Positions 57,013 to 64,000 of a DNA stretch of 64,000 nt are shown one piece after another. The notes under the pieces were generated by a model that worked only from the letters and a program-made list of their open reading frames with translations, did no database searches and was not told the origin of the DNA. Position 1 is the stretch's first letter; each line of letters begins with the position of its first letter. The position numbers and the translations under genes were made by a program. This stretch comes from Ascochyta rabiei (taxonomy: Eukaryota; Ascomycota; Dothideomycetes; Pleosporales; Didymellaceae), in contig NC_082419.1 in NCBI RefSeq assembly GCF_004011695.2, forward strand, positions 62,001 through 126,000. Direction: 5' to 3'.

Positions 57013-57650
57013 GGTTCTTGCTTCTTAATTCTAGGCCCGTGTAGACAACTCTAATCCATCACGTTCAACTTCTCCTTCCCATCTATCCCATCCCCTCTCC
57101 CTGTCTATACTCCTGCTATTTCTTATCCTAATTACCCACTAGTTCTAACCCTAGGCCCTAAGAATAGCATTAAAACATTGCTTAGACCTGTAGAGGCGCA
57201 GTAGCCTACTTATAATTAGATAAGAAAGAGAGTATAGGAAAGCTAGAGCTGTATAATTAAAGTAAAAAAAAAATGTATAGGTAGATATAGATATAAGAAG
57301 AAGAGCGCTAAAAGGTATATAAAAATCCTACTTCTTAACCTTAGGTATATATAGACAACTAATCTATTATATCTAACTCCTTCTTATCTATTTTATCCCC
57401 TCTCTATACCTATACTCCTGCTATTTCTTATCCTAATTACCCACTAGTTCTAACCCTAGGCCCTAAGAATAGCTTTAAAACATTGCTTAGACCTGTAGAG
57501 GCGCTGTAGCCTACTTATAAATAGATAAGAAAGAGAGTATAGAAAAGCTAGAGCTGTATAATTAAAGTAAAAAAAAATGTATAGGTAGATGTAGATGTAA
57601 GAAGAAGAGCACTAAAGGGGATATAAGAAACCTTCTTCCCTAGTATGTTA
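56983..57650. repeat. Tandem duplication of the KRI1 3' end, with RIP-like decay
   Basis: The segment AAGAAGAAGAGCG and what follows begins at about 56983 (KRI1 codons near the stop), again near 57295 and again near 57598, spacing about 312 and 303 bp. The second unit is nearly complete; the third is partial. Copy 2 differs from copy 1 mainly by C-to-T and G-to-A. The middle parts, about 57110-57290 and 57420-57590, are almost identical. Confidence 0.8.
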
Positions 57651-58719
57651 TAGATAAATGTAGATTGTTTCAGTTTATCACATTCACCTTTCTTCCTTCT
57701 ATTCGGTGTCGTTCTCTCTTTCCATCTGCGCTCCTCTTCTACACAATAGTTGCTCGGCTGGGGAATCGGGTAGCGTCGCGAGGGCGTGTCGCGAGGCCAT
57801 TGCAGCAGGACTGCTACGGTGCACATCACCACAGCGAGCAGAAGTGTAGAAAGAGGGTGATGAAACAGCCGATCCTCTCTTTTGTCTCAGGTGGTGCTGC
57901 GGGATTGGCACGGCGTGGCACGGCGGTGTATGAGGAACTCCATGCATCCACTATACAGCATGGTGGCTAAACAGAGGGGGGGTGGGGTGTATGTATGTCT
58001 CTAGAGATTGGGGGTTGACGATTGTATATGTTTGAATTAACTATCTATTCACCATGACCGAGTCACCGTCGACTCCGACAAACTAAGCACTCGACGTATC
58101 TGCCAATGATGGATTCGAGTCGTGGTACAGCTTCGACAAGGAATTCAGATATACGGATCTGTATTCTTCTTTTGCGGTTTATCACGCTACGCTTTGCCGT
58201 CGGGTCAGCCTTCTGCTCTGCACATCCACACCATGCCGATGCAAACTGCATCCACGCTCGCAGCGCACTTGCGCTGTACACTACACATGTAGTGTCGTCG
58301 ATAGTAAAGAGACGTTTAGCTCGTATAGCACGCGGCTGAGATGCTGCTCCACGATGGTGGAGTAGTCTATGCGTCTCCGAGAGAGAGGTGGGCGGTGGCG
58401 GAGTGGAAGTGCTGAGTTCAACCTTGATTACGCCCTGGGCGCAGCGCTTCGATAGACGATAGAACAATTGTACGCGGGCAAAGATTGAGTTCATGAGAAG
58501 TGGCTGGGAAGTTTGAGTTCCCATCGCTTTGGTCAAGGAGTTCTGCGTGCATGGCCTCAAGGAGTCGGTCCAAACTTAGGGCTTCGTGCGTGTGGTCGTT
58601 TGGCTTACCTCGGCGCTTTCTCCAGCCCAAGGAAAGCCTTGCGATTGTGGGATCGGGCTTGAACTCGGACTGGGTGTATAGGCGGCTGGTTTGGGCTATG
58701 CATGTTCATAATACAAGGA
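57651..58719. other. Region without a convincing gene
   Basis: A minus-strand open stretch at 58063-58560 (165 codons) is the longest. It lacks a recognisable domain and could be decayed sequence downstream of the F-box gene. Nothing else is supported. Confidence 0.35.
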
Positions 58720-60273
58720 TCAGAAGAAGCTCGCCTCGGGCCGGCACGTCTTGAACAGAGGCGACTTTGGGCGGAATACACTGTCTTTCCGCGCCGTTTG
58801 AGACACAGAAACTGGGCTTGTCGAGGCAGACTTCACCTTCTCAAACCGCCAGCCGTACGTTTCCGACTTCTTCCCCCGGACCAGGCTGGTGCAGCTCCCT
58901 CTGCCAGTGGTGGATAGATTCAAAGCACCAACCGAACGTCCCAACGAGCGCTTCGCAGAGGTGAGCCGGACCCTGAGGGAGTCCAGATGTGTTGCGTGGA
59001 ACGCCCGCCCTTTGATGTACTCGCCGATCCGCAGCACTTTCCTCTCGGCATTCGCAGGCGCAACCCACGGGCAATAGCGCACGAGGTCGTCGCGTAGAGT
59101 GAGGTCGGCAATCCCGTGGGGCAGTACCTCCTCCAGCTTAGCTGCAAAGTCTGGATACCAGCCAAGTAGCATTATCATAGGCACTTCTGCTTTGACCAGC
59201 CGCGGCATGTACTTGAGCATGGCCAAGGTCCCTTGTATGGCTGGAAACCGAACGCTGGCGAGAGGGTACTCTGTCGTCGATATGGAGCCGGGGCCAAGGC
59301 GCAGTATGAAGTGGCATTCCTCCATGGTGTTTTTGACGTGGAAGAGAGCTTTGTTTAGCTCGTCAAGCCCGAGATAAGGCGACAGAGAAGGACCACTGGG
59401 TGTCGCAGCGTTAAAAGCGAATTCATGCTCGAGGTAGAGATATCTCAGTTTAGGGGTGGCGGATAGCAATTCACTGAGCGTTGCTCTACTAATGTTGGTG
59501 CGGAACAAGGTCAAGGAAGTCAAGCTGTAGCTGTGTGGTGTCCTGGCATCATTCCATTTGAACCGCCAAGGCTGAGACATGGAGCACTCAAACTCGGCAA
59601 CTGTCGACGAGTAGAAGATTGGCCTTATGAGAGTGAGGTCCATGTACAAGACATTTCTGCTTGATTCGAGGTTCTTGTCTCCGAGGACAACATGGCGCAG
59701 CTTGGGGAAGAGATAGTCCGTCCTCTTTAAGAGTTGTGGTAATAAGACCGAGTAGCGTAGAAAGCCCTCGCAGATATCCAACGAACGCAAACCAGAGAAT
59801 CGGGTCAACACCAGCGTAGCTAGAGCGTCCATATAGCTTCCTCGGAATCGTTTTTGCGATGGCTGCATTTCATCGTCCACAAACTGATAGAACATATTCG
59901 AAGCAAATTTGAGCTGCGCTTTCGAGAGTGTTCTACAGTCCTCGAGTCCCCATAGTCTGACTTTGGCGCTTCGATCTTCTTCTCCTAACCGCGGATTGCA
60001 TCGATTCCAACACAGTCGCTCGCCAGATAGTTTGACGGAGACGACGTGAGAAGCGAGATGTGGCCGCTCGAGTAGGGTGCGTGCTAGCAATGCAAGTTTT
60101 CGTGCGCACGATCCGGATTCAGTGGCTGCAAATTTGAGGTCGCGATACAGCCAACGGGTTGTTTCTTTGCTCGTTGTACGACATGTAAGTGCTAGGGTGA
60201 GATGTTCTTTTCTAAAGAGAAAACTGATAATGTGGAAGAGAAGATTCGGAGGTAAGTCCAGAAGGCGAGCCAT
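58720..60273 (-). CDS. F-box-like protein
   Basis: An uninterrupted 517-residue ORF. Residues about 1-45 (LLDLPPNLLFHIISFLFRKE, LALTCRTTSKET, LYRDL) fit a fungal F-box: Leu-Pro start, Ile-Ile core, then a short conserved tail. F-box proteins bind Skp1 and bring substrates to SCF ubiquitin ligases. The remainder has leucine-rich-like helical strips (ALATLVLTRFSGLRSLDICEG, LSATPKLRYLYLEHE), as in LRR-type fungal F-box proteins, and a basic Ser-rich tail. No intron is needed. It is followed upstream by a second F-box-like gene in the same orientation, 430 bp apart. Substrate unknown. Confidence 0.75.
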   Translation of the reverse strand: MARLLDLPPNLLFHIISFLFRKEHLTLALTCRTTSKETTRWLYRDLKFAATESGSCARKLALLARTLLERPHLASHVVSVKLSGERLCWNRCNPRLGEEDRSAKVRLWGLEDCRTLSKAQLKFASNMFYQFVDDEMQPSQKRFRGSYMDALATLVLTRFSGLRSLDICEGFLRYSVLLPQLLKRTDYLFPKLRHVVLGDKNLESSRNVLYMDLTLIRPIFYSSTVAEFECSMSQPWRFKWNDARTPHSYSLTSLTLFRTNISRATLSELLSATPKLRYLYLEHEFAFNAATPSGPSLSPYLGLDELNKALFHVKNTMEECHFILRLGPGSISTTEYPLASVRFPAIQGTLAMLKYMPRLVKAEVPMIMLLGWYPDFAAKLEEVLPHGIADLTLRDDLVRYCPWVAPANAERKVLRIGEYIKGRAFHATHLDSLRVRLTSAKRSLGRSVGALNLSTTGRGSCTSLVRGKKSETYGWRFEKVKSASTSPVSVSQTARKDSVFRPKSPLFKTCRPEASFF

Positions 60274-60703
60274 TAAATTTTGAGGTACGTTTGTTGCTCT
60301 TCTTCGCGCCAGTCACCATGAAGATGATCTGTGATACAGAACCAGCGGTCTTGACAATTGACAGCTCTCATCAGGTTTCAATGAACGTCCGTCAACATGC
60401 GCAGGTGCGGTTCGATGCTCACTAGGCGCCCAACATATGCATTAGTTGCTGACAACATTCACCAGAAGGTTTATTGCCGGCTTCGTGCACATTCGTATAG
60501 CATCGGCAACAGACACATCCAAAGTATCTACTAGTAGAGTCGCTGTGCAATTGGTCGCTATAACCAAGTCGCACATTAGGTTGGGAACCGATGTGGGGTA
60601 GCGTGGCGTGAATCTACTGTTACCCCTCAGAATGGGGCCCTTGTCAAAACTAGCTTCTCCTGCCGCAACAGATCTGCTCTCTGAATTCGATGCGCGTTCG
60701 CCT
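60274..60703. other. Gap between two F-box-like genes
   Basis: About 430 bp that should hold the 3' UTR of the upstream gene and the promoter of the downstream one. No other feature was seen. Confidence 0.4.
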
Positions 60704-62392
60704 TCACCGATTTCGAACGAGATGAGATTGCAAGCCACGGAGATGGTACTGCGATGCCAACCCCAACGGTATCCCTGCGCGCTCTTGTCTTTGCAGGCGC
60801 TCAAGACGGTTAACCTTGGACCCCGACGGGCTAAACATAATCTCCTCGACTAGATCTCGGTGTTCTGGCTTCCTCCGACGGAGTAGCATGGGAAATAGCA
60901 TGAAACCAGTAACCGACTTGTTTCTGCACGTTGTCGCGAAGTCGGCTACCTGCCCTTCAAACCACGTGAGGGACGGGTCTGCAGGCTGCCATACTGAGAT
61001 ACTTTCTAGGTTTGTTGCGTGTTCGAGTAGAGCGAGAGTAGCATGGTAGGTATAAGACAAATCCATCCGTGCGCTCATTGTGCATCGCGCCTCGGCTTGG
61101 GATTGCTGCAAAGTTAAGTCTTGAGGCAGTATCGACGTGTCCAATTGGTACGATAGCTGCGCATGAGACAGGTCAAGACGTAGAGACAGGTGCCTCAAAT
61201 TGGGAGGGAGCAGTGGATAGATATCTGCAGTGATCGAGAACTCGACGTCGCCGGTCAGGAAAGGTATGGGAACTTCCACAGTGTGCAACTTCTCAAAGCC
61301 GGTCAGGTTGAGGAAGCCATACAATCGGGGTCCAATTCTCGGTTGCTCGAACGCGTACTTTCCCGAATCAAAATACTCGACTGCAAATACCAGGATTTTG
61401 AGAGTACACATGACAGCGTTCAGTGATGTGTTCCAGGCATCAAGATCAATCCAACGGTCTGGCGCTTCATTGCGGTCGAGGGAATCATAAGAGATGTCAT
61501 ACGTGAAGGACTGAAGCTGTGGGGTGCAGGCGAGTAGCGCACGCACAGCTAGAGCGCACGATGGGGAGTGTCTGACAACCACTCTTGTGATTTGTGTCGG
61601 TCGAACCCGACTAACAAACTGTTGATTCGGTAGATGAGCCATTAGACCTGGGTTCAGGGCTCTGCGCATTGCTTCCTGCCTTTCGGTCACTGAGAACTCC
61701 AAGCTGTTAAGACCATGCAGATTAAGGATCTGATCGAGATTGAGGCGACCTCTCGCGTTGGAATACGGAAGCCCAGACTGCTTATCGAAATTGCAAGACA
61801 CCGACTTGATACCAGAGAGTCGCATCAGCAACGCTGGCGACGCAAGGCGTTTGTTCCAGGCTCGTTCAACGTTGAGGTTGCGTAGAACGGTGTGGAGACG
61901 GTCCATAGTCGCGTACGCGAAGTCTGCTATGTCCAGCTGCTGCAGCGTTGGTAGAGTCAGCACGATCAGTGTTGCGTATGCAGAGTATTCACGTTGGATG
62001 ATGGCGTCTCGCAGATAGTCTTTGTTGGTGATTAATGTTTCGTCGCTCAGAGCGACCATGGCCTTCTCATACAAGGCCTCGTCGTCGAAGTGTTTGTCCT
62101 TGGGAAGCCAGCGTTGGCCTTCTTTGACACCGTTCTCTGATGACGGACCCAGGCGAAGTGTTTCAACTCGTGCCGCTCGCCGAGGGTCATTCAGGATGTT
62201 GAAGCAGAACCTGTCGATGCGCGGGATCTTCTCGCCTGGATGTATGACTTGGTCAACATGGCGATACAGGTAGGGCATGGCCAGTGTGCTGAGGCTTTTG
62301 TTGACTCTAGACAAGGCGTACAGGTCGGCTTGCGTCGAGTACGACGCGACAAATTCGACTAGCTCAGCCGGAAGGAGGGAGAAGCTGGCCAT
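60704..62392 (-). CDS. F-box-like protein, second copy in tandem
   Basis: An uninterrupted 562-residue ORF. The N-terminus (LLPAELVEFVASYSTQADLYALSRVNKSLSTLAMPYLYRHV) is a good F-box match: Leu-Pro-x-Glu-Leu, then a helix ending before a conserved LY. Downstream are repeated Leu-rich strips (LPTLQQLDIADF, LNLDQILNLHGLNSLEF, LPPNLRHLSLRLDL), consistent with an LRR-type substrate-binding region. The family acts as adaptors of SCF ubiquitin ligases. It is not obviously a recent duplicate of its neighbour, since the two differ throughout. The start at 62392 is the first ATG and leads directly into the F-box. Confidence 0.75.
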   Translation of the reverse strand: MASFSLLPAELVEFVASYSTQADLYALSRVNKSLSTLAMPYLYRHVDQVIHPGEKIPRIDRFCFNILNDPRRAARVETLRLGPSSENGVKEGQRWLPKDKHFDDEALYEKAMVALSDETLITNKDYLRDAIIQREYSAYATLIVLTLPTLQQLDIADFAYATMDRLHTVLRNLNVERAWNKRLASPALLMRLSGIKSVSCNFDKQSGLPYSNARGRLNLDQILNLHGLNSLEFSVTERQEAMRRALNPGLMAHLPNQQFVSRVRPTQITRVVVRHSPSCALAVRALLACTPQLQSFTYDISYDSLDRNEAPDRWIDLDAWNTSLNAVMCTLKILVFAVEYFDSGKYAFEQPRIGPRLYGFLNLTGFEKLHTVEVPIPFLTGDVEFSITADIYPLLPPNLRHLSLRLDLSHAQLSYQLDTSILPQDLTLQQSQAEARCTMSARMDLSYTYHATLALLEHATNLESISVWQPADPSLTWFEGQVADFATTCRNKSVTGFMLFPMLLRRRKPEHRDLVEEIMFSPSGSKVNRLERLQRQERAGIPLGLASQYHLRGLQSHLVRNR

Positions 62393-62700
62393 GATGGGCA
62401 GAATGGAGGTAAGGCGTTGCGGTCAAGATCCAGCGCTGTGGCAGTATAGCGAGGGAACATGCTTGGCGAGCGGTGCTGCCTAACGATCTACCGGTAACGA
62501 GTGTGGCTAGGCCCCATCGATAGCACGTCGCGAGTCTGCGCAGTCAGCTGTGTCCTTGCGCAAGTTCATACTGTTCATCAGTTGATGAGTACGCATGGTC
62601 CACTCAAACGCGCTTTGCCCTCAAGCTCGTGAAATGACGCGGGAGCATACACCCACACACCGCTTCTACCGCAGATTTCGCTTCTCACTCGCAACGAGTT

Positions 62701-63773
62701 TCAGCCACGCAGGTGTTCTGAGGAGTCTTGGACGTCTCTTTGTGTTGCTGGAATACTGCCCAGAGATCTAGTGGTGGTGAGCGGCGGTTCGAAGAGATGG
62801 CTCTTCGCATCGTGGGCAGGGTTGTCAACAATCAAATAGATTCAATAATATTGTTTTAATTTTGTTTAATTATTCAAAACAATTAAACAAATTGCCGCTG
62901 CCCTTAATAATTAAACAAAATTAATACTCTAGCTTCTAATTATTGCATCTGTTTAAATCTGTTTAAATATTTAAGCAAGGGTAGTAGAAAGGGTTAGGAA
63001 TGTTATGTAGAAAAGAAAAGGTCACGTAATGTCACGTAATTAGGGCTTAGCTAAGGCTGCCCCTAACTGCCTATGCTATGTGCCCTACCTTCCCAGCTAC
63101 CTGCCAGCTACCTGCCCCTTTTTTTAATATTCAATTAATTAAACAAACAAAACTAGCTAATTAGAGCTTAATTTTTAATTAAACAAAAGCCTGTAGCTAA
63201 GAATTGTTAAACAAATTAAACAGAGGCCTAAAATATTGTTTGTTTTGTTTGTTGACAAGCCTGATCGTGGGGCAAGGCAGAATTCACTACCCCGCACCGA
63301 ACGCACCCATGTCGAACAGACAACCACCGATATCGGAAAAGTCGACCACGTTCGATTTTGACCACATTCTTGTGAAAAAGCTCGGCAGGTACAACATTCG
63401 ATGGTTTCTGTGTCCGGCACCCGAGTCGCCGGAAAGCCGTCAGGTCTGCTTGTGTCCAGAGCAGAGGAATGTATGTTTGCGGAATGGGGTCACACAGCAA
63501 TGCCACGTTGCCGCGAAGGGTTCTGAGGACGGATAGCACAATACTCAGACGACTGTCAGAGATATCACTGTATGTCGATGGGTCGGCGTAGGGTGTTGTC
63601 GCACTTTGGGTAGTGATTGCAAGATTGTTCAACTTGGACGAAACAACGAACAAACTATGTTTGCAGATTAGAGTCCTCGGGACGTTGCCGAGGCGCTCAG
63701 CAGCACTTCTCGAATAGGATATCGGTCTAACATGATGACTGGCCAGGCACAGAGTCGGGAGAGGCAAGTTCTT
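62701..63773 (-). pseudogene. Unrecognised coding segment interrupted by a hAT-type MITE
   Basis: On the minus strand the frame is open from 63773, which follows a CTGAACTCAG acceptor-like site, to the edge of the MITE at 63263. It encodes about 170 residues with a protein-like composition (VLSVLRTLRGNVALLCD, TQADLTAFRRLGC, FRYRWLSVRHGCVRCG). The MITE then introduces a stop. If the MITE and one copy of its duplication are ignored, the same frame continues for about 34 further codons in the left flank to a TGA at 62701-62703. An upstream exon may lie in 63777-63969, where another frame is open for 80 codons. I do not recognise the family. It is probably inactivated or 3'-altered by the insertion. 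Confidence 0.4.
62809..63271. mobile_element. hAT-type MITE with 8-bp target-site duplication
   Basis: A 447-bp AT-rich element, 62817-63263. Left end CAGGGTTGTCAACAATCAAA; right end, reverse complemented, CAGGCTTGTCAACAAACAAA: 18 of 20 match. The 8-bp direct repeat ATCGTGGG lies immediately outside at 62809-62816 and 63264-63271. An 8-bp duplication with CAGG ends is typical of hAT elements. There is no ORF inside, so it is non-autonomous. The absence of changes in the duplication suggests a relatively recent insertion. Confidence 0.88.
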
Positions 63774-64000
63774 CTGAGTTCAGGGATTGGATGTTGCGAG
63801 CCTTGCTTGTGTATTGAGCTAGGTATTGATGAAACACAGGGCTTACAGGTCGTACGTCATTCGTAGGGTTCCGCTCTGCCCGCACGCAATTAATAGATAT
63901 GGCTGCTATGCAGCTCGAGTTCCAGAACAACGCAGTTCGAGTCGCCTTGCGAAGATCTTGGTAGTACACTTGAGTGTGACTGCGGAGAATTGGTTGCCAC

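Noticed and set aside
57665..57970. 101-codon plus ORF downstream of the KRI1 duplications
   Set aside because: No domain, no clear start context, and an antisense frame of similar length; not supported as a gene.
1..64000. CRISPR arrays, rRNA and tRNA genes
   Set aside because: No regularly spaced identical repeats with unique spacers were seen, and none is expected in a fungus. No rRNA sequence and no convincing tRNA A/B boxes with a cloverleaf were noticed, although tRNAs could be missed by eye.

Overview
The window looks like a filamentous ascomycete nuclear genome (Pezizomycotina; Dothideomycetes would fit, but this is inference). Genes carry short spliceosomal introns of about 47 to 80 nt with GT-AG ends and a CTRAC-like branch site. 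Single-copy housekeeping genes are GC-rich. The transposons are full of C-to-T and G-to-A decay that turns CAA/CAG into stop codons and makes the DNA rich in TpA, the signature of repeat-induced point mutation (RIP). HET-domain, NB-ARC and patatin remnants are also typical of filamentous fungi.

Layout. 0-8 kb: an intact ORF with a TFIIS-type zinc ribbon at its N-terminus, an unrecognised partial ORF, an AT-rich insert with flanking 14-bp repeats, and the broken receiver domain of a hybrid histidine kinase. A divergent pair of secreted-hydrolase genes follows: a serine beta-lactamase-like protein on the minus strand (6.1-8.0 kb) and a GH2 beta-galactosidase-like enzyme on the plus strand (8.8-11.5 kb). 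11.9-15.9 kb: three nested TA-targeting pogo/Fot1-type transposons. 16.5-18.9 kb: a small secreted cysteine protein and a HET-NB-ARC pseudogene. 19.8-23.3 kb: EFR3, intact and intronless. 23.3-31.4 kb: mostly non-coding, with degenerate repeat modules, one secreted-protein gene and a patatin fragment. 31.4-33.5 kb: a ribosomal protein uS14 (RPS29) gene lacking most zinc ligands, and a ubiquitin-domain protein on the opposite strand.

34.7-50.1 kb is a 15.3-kb transposon nest. The host is a Ty3/gypsy LTR element on the minus strand, with 198-bp LTRs and a GGTGC target-site duplication. It contains a Ty1/copia element (168-bp LTRs, ACTCC duplication) and another copy of the pogo-type transposon. 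The nest ends about 106 bp past the stop codon of a SIP3/LAM-type lipid-transfer gene (50.2-54.4 kb). That gene is divergently paired with KRI1 (55.0-57.0 kb), a 40S ribosome-biogenesis factor. The KRI1 3' end has been tandemly copied downstream and the copies show RIP-like decay. The window closes with two minus-strand F-box-like genes, a 447-bp hAT-type MITE with a perfect 8-bp duplication, and the coding segment that MITE interrupts.

Functionally, core genes (EFR3 for plasma-membrane PI4P supply, SIP3 for membrane-contact lipid transfer, KRI1 and uS14 for ribosomes) alternate with RIP-degraded repeat islands. Broken incompatibility/NLR genes and small secreted proteins lie at the island edges. 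Splice sites were chosen by eye from reading frame, GT/AG ends and family similarity recalled from memory; no alignment was run.
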